A DNA stretch of 64,000 nucleotides from Mycobacterium terramassiliense. GTDB taxonomy: Bacteria; Actinomycetota; Actinomycetes; Mycobacteriales; Mycobacteriaceae. A model generated the notes under the pieces. It was not told the DNA's origin and searched no databases. It saw only the letters and a program-made list of their open reading frames with translations. Both the position numbers and the translations under genes were made by a program. Shown here in pieces: positions 8,759 through 16,881 of the stretch. The stretch covers positions 496,001-560,000 of the forward strand of contig NZ_LT717700.1 in the NCBI RefSeq assembly GCF_900157385.1, in the 5' to 3' direction. The first letter of the stretch is position 1; every line of letters begins with the position of its first letter.

Positions 8759-9895
8759 TTATCCCGCCGACGGCGGTGGGCGCATCACTTTCCCCTTGAC
8801 CTCCGCGCCAACCTGGAGATCCTCGGGAGTGGGTTGTTTGCGCTTGCGCCAGCCGCTGCCCGCCGAGATGGGCGGCGGCATCAACGGCGGCAGCATGGGG
8901 AACCCGGCGTCCGCGCCGTCCAACGGGGATGCCGCCGAGGCCAGTTGGACCGGCGTTTGCGAGGCGGGCAGCAGCCCCACCACCGCGGGCGGCGCGGTCA
9001 GCTTGCCGATCGACACTCCCACGCCCATCGCCCCGGCGGGCGCCGCCGACCCGGCCGCCCTGACGGCGCCGGCCAGGTTTGCCCCCGCCGCTCCCAGCGC
9101 CGACTCGCCCTCCGAGAGGCCCTGGCCGATGTCGCCGCCCACGCTTTGCAGCGCCTGGGCCGAGTTGCTCTGCGCGACGTAGCTCAGCAGGTTGATGGGG
9201 AAGCCGGACGAGATGAACTGGTTCGCGTAGGTGTTGGCCAGCCCGAACCACCCCACGTTGGGGTCGAATCCGAACGGCGTCCCGACGATCGACTCCAAGA
9301 ACTGGCCGATTGACTGCGCCGGGGCGGCCGCGGCGGCGGACGTGGCGGTGGCCTGGGCGGCCGTCCCCGCCGGATCGGTGATCGACGGCGGCGACAGGAA
9401 CTGTTGCAGGTCGAGCGCCTGGGTCGTGGCCGCCTGGTAGCGGCTCAGCGCCGCGGAGTTGGTCGCCCACATGGCCTGGTACTGGTCTTCGGTCGCGGCG
9501 ATGGCCGGAAGGTTGCGGCCGAACCCGTTGGTGGCGATCAATTGCGCCAGCCGCGTCCTGTTGGCGGTGACCGCCGCGGGCTGCACCACCGTCGCTTGCG
9601 CGGCGTTGAACGCCGCCGCGGCGGCCTGGGTCGATTCGGCCAGCTGCTGGGATTGCTGCGCGGTGTTGCGCAGCCAGGCGACGTAGGGCTGGACGGCCTC
9701 GACCATCGCGGCCGACGACGGCCCCTTCCACGACTCACTCAGCGCGGACAACGCCGACGTGTACGTGGCGGCCGAGTTCTCCAATTCGGTGGTCAGGCGC
9801 TGCCACGCGGCGGAGGCTTCAATCAGCGAGCCCGCTCCGGGTCCGGAGTGGATGAGCGCCGAGGTCACCTCGGGAGGCAGCGCTAGAAGATCCAT
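8759..9895 (-). CDS. PPE family protein (tandem copy 2)
   Basis: A 378-residue PPE protein starting MDLLALPPEVTSALIHSG, with PPE at residues 7-9 and WKGPSSAA near 60. Its organisation is the same as that of its neighbour: an APAQSIGQFLESIVGTPFGF block, GWFGLANTYANQF, a VGVSIGKLTAPPA motif in place of SVP, and a KRKQPTP-containing basic tail. It is separated by 69 bp from the downstream copy and probably cotranscribed with it. No PE partner is seen in the window next to it. Export through an ESX system is inferred from family. Confidence 0.93.
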   Translation of the reverse strand: MDLLALPPEVTSALIHSGPGAGSLIEASAAWQRLTTELENSAATYTSALSALSESWKGPSSAAMVEAVQPYVAWLRNTAQQSQQLAESTQAAAAAFNAAQATVVQPAAVTANRTRLAQLIATNGFGRNLPAIAATEDQYQAMWATNSAALSRYQAATTQALDLQQFLSPPSITDPAGTAAQATATSAAAAAPAQSIGQFLESIVGTPFGFDPNVGWFGLANTYANQFISSGFPINLLSYVAQSNSAQALQSVGGDIGQGLSEGESALGAAGANLAGAVRAAGSAAPAGAMGVGVSIGKLTAPPAVVGLLPASQTPVQLASAASPLDGADAGFPMLPPLMPPPISAGSGWRKRKQPTPEDLQVGAEVKGKVMRPPPSAG

Positions 9896-10093
9896 GACAT
9901 CTCACATTCCGTATGCGGGCAACCACCCGGCAAAGTCGCGTTGACCGCGCCGCGACCGGCGCTGAAACACTGCACGTCGACACCACACGCCGGGCCCCCA
10001 GATCTGTGTTCGTTCGAGTACCGGATGAGACGAACGATATACCGACGAGGTTAGCCAGCGAAGTAAATCAGCAGCTAGGCGGCCCCGCGGCGA
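9896..10093. other. Upstream region of the PPE pair
   Basis: A 198-bp non-coding spacer that should hold the promoter for the two minus-strand PPE genes. It is locally AT-richer around 10020-10070 (ACGATATACC, GAAGTAAATC) than the surrounding genes and contains the inverted repeat listed separately at 10010-10037. Confidence 0.4.
10010..10037. promoter_or_regulatory. Inverted repeat upstream of the PPE pair, candidate operator
   Basis: Perfect 7-bp arms TCGTTCG (10010-10016) and CGAACGA (10031-10037) separated by 14 bp, next to a GATATA sequence that reads TATATC on the minus strand and could be a -10 element. The geometry suits a dimeric regulator, but no regulator gene is adjacent. Confidence 0.3.
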
Positions 10094-10424
10094 TCACAGG
10101 GTCGTTGCGGCGCCGCGGTCCAATTCGACGATTCGATCGCCCATGCCGCGGCGCCGCATCTCCGCGACGAAGTCCGCCGGCGGCGAGGCGAACACGCCGT
10201 AATCGTCGAAGCGGACGGGGATCATTTTGGGCAGCGCGAGCTTTGCCACCAGCTCCGCGCCCTGGCGGCCGTCCATTGGTTACCGTCAGCCCGAACGGAA
10301 GCCGCCCGCCGGCCGGCAGCCGCGTCCCGCCCAGGTGCAGGAAGTTCGGATCGGTCACCAGCGTGAGCCCGCCGGCGCTGATCAACGTGGTGGCTTTGCC
10401 GACGAAGGTGACGGTGATGTCCAT
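10094..10424 (-). pseudogene. Decayed metallo-beta-lactamase-fold hydrolase (UlaG-like), internal deletion plus frameshift
   Basis: The ATG at 10424 opens a typical MBL-fold N-terminus (MDITVTFVGKATTLI...LVTDPNF). The sequence then jumps at about 10335-10340 straight into the family's C-terminal region (LHLGGTRLPAG...FGLTV), skipping the part that should hold the HxHxDH metal site. A second lesion is one extra base at about 10277: after GTA ACC the frame shifts, and the C-terminal segment MDGRQGAELVAKL...RFDDYGVF continues in another frame to a TGA at 10094. The product cannot bind metal. What remains is about 110 codons, against roughly 250 or more in intact relatives. Confidence 0.75.
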
Positions 10425-10526
10425 GACCGCGGGCTACCCGGCCCCGCGATATTCGCGCGGTTGGTTGGTGGGTAAAGGCGATTGCGACATGGGGTGCCGC
10501 CGCGACGACGCCGGGCGCGCGACGGG

Positions 10527-11387
10527 CTAGGGGCCGGGGCGCCGGCTGACGAACTCGCGGCGCACACCGGTGAGCGGGTCGTCGAACTCGATGCGCTGCG
10601 CCAGCAACCGCAGCGGGGTGCTGAAGTCGTCGGCGGCGACGTCAATCACGTTGGGATACAACGGGTCACCCTCGATCGGCAGCCCCAGCGAGGCCATGTG
10701 CACCCGCAGCTGATGGGTGCGCCCGGTGCGCGGGCTCAGCCGGTACAGGCCGTCCGGGGAGACCAGTTCCACCAACGTCTCCGCGTTCGCCGTGCCCGGC
10801 TCGCAGAACGCCTGCAAAACGCCGCGGCGCTTGACGATCCGGCTGCGCACCACCCGCGGAAAAACCAGAGCGGGGTCGACGGCCGCACGCGCCAGGTAGG
10901 TCTTGCGCACCGCCCCCGCCGAAAACAGCGTCTGGTAGGCGCCGCGCACCTCGCGGCGGGTGGTGAGCAGCAGCACCCCGGCCGTCAGCCGGTCGAGCCG
11001 GTGCGCAGGGCTCAGCTCGGGCAACCCCAGGTCGCGGCGCAGCCGCACCAGCGCGGTCTGCGCGACGTGCCGGCCGCGCGGCATGGTCGCCAGGAAGTGC
11101 GGCTTGTCGACGACGACGATGTCGTCGTCGCGATGCAGCACGGGAAGCTCGAAAGGCACCGGGACCTCGTCGGGCAGCTCGCGGTAGAGGTACACGAACG
11201 ACCCGCCGCGCAGCACCGTCGCGTCGTCGACCACCGCGCCGTCGGCGTCGACCACCTCCCCGGCCAGCACCTTCGCGCGGGCCGGCGCGCCGAACCGTTC
11301 GGTCAGCTCGGCCAGCACCGGGCCGCCGCGCAGCCGCACCCGCGCCGGGCCGAGCCCGTCGCGCACGGGGAGCGGCGCGGGCCTCAA
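10527..11387 (-). CDS. RluA-family RNA pseudouridine synthase
   Basis: About 286 residues of a RluA-type synthase that isomerises uridine in RNA. The catalytic region is HRLDRLTAGVLLLT with the nucleophilic Asp in RLD near residue 130; downstream come KTYLARA and GRTHQLRVHMASLGLPIEGD, the family's conserved substrate-binding strand. There is no S4 domain. The gene follows glpD2 directly; TTG at 11387 overlaps the glpD2 stop (TTGA), which suggests coupled translation, while GTG at 11366 is a second possible start. The RNA target cannot be told from sequence. Confidence 0.88.
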   Translation of the reverse strand: MRPAPLPVRDGLGPARVRLRGGPVLAELTERFGAPARAKVLAGEVVDADGAVVDDATVLRGGSFVYLYRELPDEVPVPFELPVLHRDDDIVVVDKPHFLATMPRGRHVAQTALVRLRRDLGLPELSPAHRLDRLTAGVLLLTTRREVRGAYQTLFSAGAVRKTYLARAAVDPALVFPRVVRSRIVKRRGVLQAFCEPGTANAETLVELVSPDGLYRLSPRTGRTHQLRVHMASLGLPIEGDPLYPNVIDVAADDFSTPLRLLAQRIEFDDPLTGVRREFVSRRPGP

Positions 11388-13108
11388 CTGAGCGGCACCG
11401 GCTCGAGGAGCTCGGCGCGCGCCTCGGGCGCGCTGGCCCGCAGTTCGTCGGCCGACACGTCGTCGGGCTGGGCCTGCGACAGCACCTCGGCCTCCACCCG
11501 CGCGGTGTAGTTGGCCACCTCGCGGTCGACGTCCTCGGCGGTCCAGCCCAGCACCGGCGCCACCACCTCGGCCACCTCGCGGGCGCAGTCGACGCCGCGG
11601 TGCGGGTACTCGATGGAAATGCGCGTCCGGCGCGCCAGGATGTCCTCCAGATGCAGGGCACCCTCGGTGGTGACGGCGTAGAGGGCCTCGACCCGCAGGT
11701 AGCCCGGCGCCTCCTTGATCGGGCTGAGCAGGTCGGGGGTTTCGGCCGCCAGCTCCAGGACCTCGCCGATCAGCGAACCGTAGCGGTCCAGCAGGTGGCG
11801 CACGCGGTACGGGTGCAGGCCCTTCAGCGTCCCGACGTGTTCGACCTGGTTGACCAGCGCGAAGTACCCGTCGGCGCCCAGCAGACTCACCTTCTCGGTG
11901 ATCGACGGCGCCACCCGGGCCGGAATGAACTGGGCCGCGGCGTCGATCGCGTCGGCGGCCATCACCCGGTAGGTGGTGTACTTCCCGCCGGCGATCGCGA
12001 CCAGCCCGGGCGCGGGCACCGCCACGGCGTGCTCGCGGGACAGCTTGGAGGTTTCCTCGCTCTCCCCCGCCAGCAGCGGGCGCAGCCCGGCGTAGACGCC
12101 GTCGATGTCGGCGTGCGTCAGCGGGGTGGCCAGCACGGTGTTGACGGTCCCCAGGATGTAGTCGATGTCGGCCTTGGTGGCCGCCGGGTGGGCCAGGTCC
12201 AGGTTCCAGTCGGTGTCGGTGGTGCCGATGATCCAGTGGCTGCCCCACGGTATGACGAACATCACCGACTTCTCGGTGCGCAGGATGATCGCGACGTCGC
12301 TGACGATGCGGTCCCGCGGCACCACCACGTGCACGCCCTTGGACGCGCGGACCTGAAACCGCCCGCGCTGCTTGGACAGCGACTGGATCTCGTCGGTCCA
12401 CACCCCGGTGGCGTTGACCACGACGTGGCCGCGGACCTCGGTGATCGCGCCGTCCTCGGAATCACGGACCCGCACACCGGTCACCCGATCGCCCTCGCGC
12501 AGCAGCGCGACCACCTGCGTGGAGGACCGCACCACCGCGCCGTAGTGCGCCGCGGTGCGCGCGACCGTCATCGTGTGGCGCGCGTCGTCGACGACGGTGT
12601 CGTAGTAGCGAATCCCGCCGATCAGCGACGTGCGCTTGAGGCCCGGGCTCAAGCGCAGGGCGCCCGCCCGGGTCAAATGCTTTTGCGCGGGAACGGATTT
12701 CGCGCCGCCGAGGCGGTCGTAGAGGAAGATGCCGGCCGCGGTGTAGGGGCGCTCCCAGACCCGATGCGTCAGCGGGAACAGGAAGGGCATCGGCTTGACC
12801 AGATGCGGCGCCAGCTTGGTCAGCGACAGCTCGCGCTCGTACAGCGCCTCGCGGACCAGTCCGAACTCCAGCTGCTCGAGGTAGCGCAGGCCGCCGTGGA
12901 ACATCTTCGACGACCGGCTCGACGTGCCGGACGCGAAGTCGCGCGCCTCGACCAGCGCCACCTTCAGCCCGCGCGTGGCGGCGTCCAGGGCGCACCCGGA
13001 TCCCACCACGCCGCCGCCGATGACCACCACGTCGAACTGCTCGGCGCTCAGCCGCTCCCAGGCCAGCGTGCGTTGCTGCGGTCCCAGCGCATCGATCGGG
13101 TCGCTCAC
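11384..13108 (-). CDS. glpD2: Glycerol-3-phosphate dehydrogenase GlpD2
   Basis: A 574-residue FAD enzyme that oxidises sn-glycerol-3-phosphate to dihydroxyacetone phosphate and feeds electrons to the quinone pool. It has the N-terminal dinucleotide fold VVVIGGGVVGSGCALDAATRG (about residues 26-46), the GTSSRSSKMFHGGLRYLE signature, a VPWGSHWIIGTTD segment, and the C-terminal helical DAO_C domain. Length and neighbourhood match Rv3302c. The GTG start gives MSDPIDALGPQQR. It overlaps the downstream pseudouridine synthase by a few bases and lies 51 bp below lpdA on the same strand. Confidence 0.95.
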   Translation of the reverse strand: MSDPIDALGPQQRTLAWERLSAEQFDVVVIGGGVVGSGCALDAATRGLKVALVEARDFASGTSSRSSKMFHGGLRYLEQLEFGLVREALYERELSLTKLAPHLVKPMPFLFPLTHRVWERPYTAAGIFLYDRLGGAKSVPAQKHLTRAGALRLSPGLKRTSLIGGIRYYDTVVDDARHTMTVARTAAHYGAVVRSSTQVVALLREGDRVTGVRVRDSEDGAITEVRGHVVVNATGVWTDEIQSLSKQRGRFQVRASKGVHVVVPRDRIVSDVAIILRTEKSVMFVIPWGSHWIIGTTDTDWNLDLAHPAATKADIDYILGTVNTVLATPLTHADIDGVYAGLRPLLAGESEETSKLSREHAVAVPAPGLVAIAGGKYTTYRVMAADAIDAAAQFIPARVAPSITEKVSLLGADGYFALVNQVEHVGTLKGLHPYRVRHLLDRYGSLIGEVLELAAETPDLLSPIKEAPGYLRVEALYAVTTEGALHLEDILARRTRISIEYPHRGVDCAREVAEVVAPVLGWTAEDVDREVANYTARVEAEVLSQAQPDDVSADELRASAPEARAELLEPVPLS

Positions 13109-13159
13109 TGCGGGGGCTCCTGTCCGGTTACTCGTCGGTAGCGCTACCCAGGCTAGGCC

Positions 13160-14575
13160 CTAATCGAGATCGTCGTGGGCCATCAGCCGGCGCGCGGCCT
13201 CGGTGATCGAACCGGACAGCGACGGATAAACGGCCAGCGTCTGCGCCAGTTCGTTGACGGTGATGCGGTTTTGCACGGCCACGGCGATCGGCAGGATCAG
13301 CTCGGAGGCGATCGGCGCCACCACCACGCCGCCGATCACCACGCCGGTGGACTTGCGGCAGAACATCTTGACGAACCCTTGCCGCAGGCCCGACATTTTC
13401 GCGCGCGCGTTGGTGCGCAGCGGCAGCATGATCGTCCGGGCCGGCACCGAACCGTCGTCGATCATCGACTGCGGCACCCCGACGGCGGCGATCTCGGGCC
13501 TGGTGAACACCGTCGCCGCCACCGTGCGCAGCCGGATCGGGCTGACGCCCTCGCCCAGCGCGTGATACATCGCGATCCGGCCCTGCATGGCCGCGACAGA
13601 CGCCAACAGCAGCAGCCCCGTGCAGTCCCCCGCGGCGTAGATGCCGGGCACCGAGGTCCGCGACACCCGGTCGACCCGCAGGTAGTCCCCGCGCCCCAGC
13701 TCGATGCCGACCCGTTCCAGCCCGAGGTTGCCGGTGTTGGGAACCGACCCGATGGTCATCAGGGCGTGGCTGCCCTCGACCGTGCGCCCGTCGGTCATGG
13801 TGACCAGCACCCCGGCGTCGGTGCGGGTGACCGACTCGGCGCGGGCGTTCTTGACCAGCTGGACGCCCCGTTCGGAGAACGACTCCTCCAGGACCAGCGC
13901 GGCGTCGGCGTCCTCGTACGGCAGCACCCGGTCGCGGCTGGCCGCCACGGTCACCGGGACGCCCAGCTCGGTGTAGGCGCTGACGAACTCGGCGCCGGTC
14001 ACCCCGGAGCCCACCACGATCAGGTGCTCGGGCAGGGCCTCCAGGTCGTAGAGCTGCCGCCAGGTCAGGATGCGTTCGCCGTCGGGCTGAGCCGACGGCA
14101 GGATCCGCGGGCTCGCGCCGGTGGCGATCAGCACGACGTCGGCCTCGTGCTCACTGGTCGTCCCGTCCGCGGCGGTGGCCCTGATGCGGTGCTTGGCCAG
14201 CCCGGGCGTCGGGTCGATCAGCTCGCCCCGGCCCGCGACCACTTGCACACCCACGGCGAGCAGCTGGGCGGTGATGTCGGCCGACTGCTCGGCGGCCAGC
14301 GTCCGCACCCGCGCGTGGATCTGCGGCAACGAGATCTTGGCGTCTTCGATGTCGATGTCGAAGCCCAGCCGCGGGGCGCGGCGCAGTTCGGTGCGCAGCC
14401 CGGTGGAGGCGATGAACGTCTTGGACGGCACGCAATCATCCAGCACGGCCGCCCCGCCGACCCCGTCGGAGTCGATCACGGTGACGTGGGTTGTGTCGGG
14501 GTGTGAGGTGGCGGCGACCAGAGCGGCTTCGTAACCGGCCGGCCCCCCACCCAGGATCACGATGCGGGTCACCAC
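13160..14575 (-). CDS. lpdA: LpdA, NAD(P)H quinone reductase of the lipoamide dehydrogenase family
   Basis: A 471-residue flavoprotein nearly identical in plan to Rv3303c, which is a NAD(P)H:quinone reductase and not a true lipoamide dehydrogenase. FAD fold [13 protein letters not shown] at the N-terminus, NAD fold [15 protein letters not shown] near residue 180, IYAAGDCTG in the second FAD loop. The redox CxxxxC pair is degenerate ([11 protein letters not shown] keeps only one Cys), which fits loss of disulphide oxidoreductase activity. GTG at 14575 reproduces the homologue start [11 protein letters not shown]; a TTG nine bases upstream is less likely. Confidence 0.94.
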   Translation of the reverse strand: MVTRIVILGGGPAGYEAALVAATSHPDTTHVTVIDSDGVGGAAVLDDCVPSKTFIASTGLRTELRRAPRLGFDIDIEDAKISLPQIHARVRTLAAEQSADITAQLLAVGVQVVAGRGELIDPTPGLAKHRIRATAADGTTSEHEADVVLIATGASPRILPSAQPDGERILTWRQLYDLEALPEHLIVVGSGVTGAEFVSAYTELGVPVTVAASRDRVLPYEDADAALVLEESFSERGVQLVKNARAESVTRTDAGVLVTMTDGRTVEGSHALMTIGSVPNTGNLGLERVGIELGRGDYLRVDRVSRTSVPGIYAAGDCTGLLLLASVAAMQGRIAMYHALGEGVSPIRLRTVAATVFTRPEIAAVGVPQSMIDDGSVPARTIMLPLRTNARAKMSGLRQGFVKMFCRKSTGVVIGGVVVAPIASELILPIAVAVQNRITVNELAQTLAVYPSLSGSITEAARRLMAHDDLD

Positions 14576-14659
14576 ATGGCCCAACCTATCTGCGCGGCGG
14601 GAAGCCCGCTAAACGCTCGGGTGAATACCGCGCGAGCGTGCGACGTTTAAGCTTTCCCC
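14576..14659. promoter_or_regulatory. Divergent promoter region lpdA / Rv3304-like gene
   Basis: An 84-bp divergent spacer. On the plus strand TAAGCT at 14648-14653 sits six bases before the GTG at 14660, the spacing of a leaderless mycobacterial promoter. An inverted repeat AAACGCTCG / CGAGCGT spans about 14611-14640 and shares the CGAGCGTGCG core found in the palindromic repeats near 15.8 and 16.8 kb. Confidence 0.5.
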
Positions 14660-15139
14660 GTGCCGCTCTACGCCGCGTACGGATCGAACATGGATCCCGA
14701 GCAGATGCTCAAGCGCGCGCCGCACTCGCCGATGGCCGGAACCGGCTGGCTGCATGGGTGGCGGTTGACGTTCGGCGGCGAGGACATCGGCTGGGAAGGC
14801 GCCCTGGCGACGATCGTCGAGGACCCCGGTTCCAAGGTGTTCGTCGTGCTCTACGACATGACGCCGGCCGACGAGGTCAACCTCGACCACTGGGAGGGCT
14901 CCGAGTTCGGGGTGCACAAGAAGATCCGGTGCCGGGTGGAGCGCATTTCGTCGGACACCACCACCGATCCCGTACTGGCGTGGTTGTACGTGCTCGACGC
15001 GTGGGAGGGCGGGCTGCCGTCGGCGCGATACCTCGGTGTGATGGCCGACGCCGCCGAAATCGCCGGTGCGCCAGCGGATTACGTGCACGACCTGCGCACC
15101 CGCCCGGCCAGCAACGTCGGCCCGGGGACCAGCGCCTAG
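14660..15139 (+). CDS. Gamma-glutamylcyclotransferase-like protein (Rv3304 homologue)
   Basis: A 159-residue protein with the GGCT/AIG2-like fold: the substrate-loop motif [13 protein letters not shown] at the N-terminus and a beta-barrel body ([21 protein letters not shown]). Family members release 5-oxoproline from gamma-glutamyl amines or peptides; the actual substrate here is not known. The GTG start lies only six bases after a TAAGCT -10 element, so the mRNA is probably leaderless. The PE_PGRS gene starts 11 bp downstream. Confidence 0.85.
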   Translation: MPLYAAYGSNMDPEQMLKRAPHSPMAGTGWLHGWRLTFGGEDIGWEGALATIVEDPGSKVFVVLYDMTPADEVNLDHWEGSEFGVHKKIRCRVERISSDTTTDPVLAWLYVLDAWEGGLPSARYLGVMADAAEIAGAPADYVHDLRTRPASNVGPGTSA

Positions 15140-15150
15140 GGAGGTGCGGC

Positions 15151-15801
15151 ATGTCGTTCGTCATCGCCGCGCCAGACATGGTCGAGTCCGCGGCGGCAGA
15201 CCTGGCGGGCATCGGTTCGACAGTCGCGGCGGCCAGCGCGGCCGCCGCGGCTCCCACGACGGGGGTGCTGGCCGCGGCGGCCGATGAGGTCTCCAAGGAC
15301 ATCGCGGCGTTGCTGGGCGCGCACGGCGCCGCATACCAGGCACTCAGCGCCCAGGTGGCGGCGCTGCACGGCGAATTCGCGCAGGCCGTGGCCGCGGGCG
15401 GTGCCTCCTATGCCCTGGCCGAGGCCGCCAACGCCTCGCCGCTGCAGACCCTGCAGCAGGACCTGCTGGGCGCGGTGAACGCGCCCACCCGGGCGCTGCT
15501 GGGGCGCCCGCTGATCGGCAATGGCGCCAACGGGACGACCATCGCCGGGGTGGGCCAGCCGGGCGGTCCGGGGGGCCTGCTCTACGGCGACGGCGGCAAC
15601 GGTGGGCCGAGCACGCTCGCCGGGGTCCCCGGCGGCGCGGGAGGGGCCGGCGGCCTGTTCGGCAACGGCGGTGCCGGCGGCGCAGGCGGAATCGGCGCGA
15701 CGGGAGGCGCCGGCGGGGCCGGCGGGCTGCTGTTCGGCCGGTCAAGCAGCAGGCCGGGCGGCGCCGGGGGCCTGCTGCTCGGCGCGAACGGCCTGCCCTA
15801 G
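15151..15801 (+). CDS. Short PE_PGRS family protein
   Basis: A 216-residue protein: PE domain ([25 protein letters not shown], Pro-Glu variant PD at 8-9, about 95 residues), the LGRPLIGNG linker shared by PE_PGRS proteins, then about 90 residues of GGAGG/GGNGG repeats ending [10 protein letters not shown]. The PGRS part is short and there is no extra C-terminal domain. PE_PGRS proteins are ESX-5 exported and surface exposed. ATG at 15151 follows GGGAGGTGCGGC. It lies 11 bp after the Rv3304-like gene, a position with no PE_PGRS in M. tuberculosis. Confidence 0.9.
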   Translation: MSFVIAAPDMVESAAADLAGIGSTVAAASAAAAAPTTGVLAAAADEVSKDIAALLGAHGAAYQALSAQVAALHGEFAQAVAAGGASYALAEAANASPLQTLQQDLLGAVNAPTRALLGRPLIGNGANGTTIAGVGQPGGPGGLLYGDGGNGGPSTLAGVPGGAGGAGGLFGNGGAGGAGGIGATGGAGGAGGLLFGRSSSRPGGAGGLLLGANGLP

Positions 15802-15814
15802 CGAGTCCGCCTCG

Positions 15815-15872
15815 CGAGCGTGCGTGTTGGTACGGCGACACGCCGCAGTGGCCGGCAACCTGCGCACCCTCG
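15815..15872. repeat. Palindromic repeat, left copy
   Basis: A roughly 58-bp element bounded by CGAGCGTGCG (15815-15824) and its near-complement CGCACCCTCG (15863-15872, one mismatch), with a CGGCGACACGCCG palindrome inside. It matches the right copy at 16809-16866 in inverted orientation at about 48 of 56 aligned positions. It lies between the PE_PGRS stop and the 3' end of the AbiEi/DUF559-type gene, and may also act as a transcription-end hairpin. Confidence 0.6.
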
Positions 15873-15880
15873 TCGCGGCG

Positions 15881-16762
15881 TCACGCGGCCTTTCGGAGCT
15901 GCGTCTCGAGCCGGCGGACAAGTTCGCGCGGCCGGTATCTGACGTCCTCGGCGACGATGGGCACTATCAACCACCCCAGCTCTTGGAGTGCCGAAGCCCG
16001 GCGGCGGTCTCGGAAAAAAGCCTCCGGCCCGCTGTGCCAGTCGATGCCGTCGTATTCAGCGGCGACCCGAAGTACCGGCCACGCGAAGTCGAGGCGCCAG
16101 AGGCGTCCCTGCGGGTCCAGGACCTCGTACTGCAGCACGGGCTCGGGCAGGCCGCCGTCGATCATGACCAGCCGTGCCTCGCTCTCCATCGGCGACTCCG
16201 CCTGCGGGGACGCCAGGACAACCAGCTCGCGCACGGTCACGATCCCGCGCCGCCCGGCCTGCTGCTTGACCGCCCGCTCCAGGTCTTCGCGGCTACAGGT
16301 GCCGCTGCGCAGCGCGGCATCCAGCGTCGCGAGGGCTCTGGGGCGGCGCAGGCCACGGGCGACTTCGATCGCCGTCCATGCGGGTGTGGTGGCGGGTCTT
16401 CCGCCGACCAGTGCCTGCGGCGCGCCCTGACGCCGGTGCACGACGAGGCCCTCGCACGACCGCAGTTGCCGGCCGGGCGGATTGAGCACGTGCAGATCCG
16501 CCGTTCGTTCGGTGTCGAACCCGTATACCGCCGCAGCGGTGCCCAGGCACGCGACGATCGTCGTATCGGCGGCCAGATCCAGCCCGCGCAGTCGCAACGC
16601 CGTGGTGACCTGGCCACGGCCGTAAACGCCGTGCCAAACCTTCTGCAGCGCACCGCTATTCACGTGGGCCTCCAGCCCGCGGCGGGTGAGGAACCTCAGC
16701 GCCTGCGCGGACGTCACCACTTCGCCTTGCGCGTCGAGCAGTCGACATAGGTCTGCGTGCAT
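15881..16762 (-). CDS. AbiEi-like / DUF559 (Vsr-type) protein
   Basis: A 293-residue protein. The N-terminal part resembles the AbiEi antitoxin-type winged helix and its following domain (GEVVTSAQALRFLTRRG, KVWHGVYGRG). The C-terminal third (RLDFAWPVLRVAAEYDGIDWH...RDRRRASALQELGW) is a DUF559 fold of the Vsr/restriction-endonuclease superfamily with the expected acidic residues: D in RLDF, E in AAEYDG. Such proteins are common in mycobacteria and are annotated as type IV toxin-antitoxin or endonuclease-like; no partner toxin is adjacent. The ATG at 16762 was chosen over longer in-frame extensions that run into the right repeat. The gene is framed on both sides by inverted palindromic repeats. 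Confidence 0.8.
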   Translation of the reverse strand: MHADLCRLLDAQGEVVTSAQALRFLTRRGLEAHVNSGALQKVWHGVYGRGQVTTALRLRGLDLAADTTIVACLGTAAAVYGFDTERTADLHVLNPPGRQLRSCEGLVVHRRQGAPQALVGGRPATTPAWTAIEVARGLRRPRALATLDAALRSGTCSREDLERAVKQQAGRRGIVTVRELVVLASPQAESPMESEARLVMIDGGLPEPVLQYEVLDPQGRLWRLDFAWPVLRVAAEYDGIDWHSGPEAFFRDRRRASALQELGWLIVPIVAEDVRYRPRELVRRLETQLRKAA

Positions 16763-16808
16763 GCCGGCTATCGTGTGGGCGCCGCGGATTCCCCACAATT
16801 CACTGCGC

Positions 16809-16866
16809 CGAGCGTGCGCAGAATGCCGGCTGCGGCGGCGTGTCGCTGTACAAACACGCACGCTCG
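16809..16866. repeat. Palindromic repeat, right copy
   Basis: A 58-bp element with perfect 10-bp terminal inverted repeats, CGAGCGTGCG (16809-16818) and CGCACGCTCG (16857-16866), and a central GGCGGCGTGTCGC stretch. It is the inverted counterpart of the copy at 15815-15872. It lies between the start of the AbiEi/DUF559-type gene and the stop of amiA1. Confidence 0.6.
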
Positions 16867-16881
16867 CGCGGGATTTCTGCC

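Noticed and set aside
7509..9731. 740-codon minus-strand frame through both PPE genes
   Set aside because: It runs in a different frame from both PPE proteins and has no domain.
11600..13141. Long plus-strand frame opposite glpD2
   Set aside because: Antisense shadow; the glpD2 product is unmistakable.
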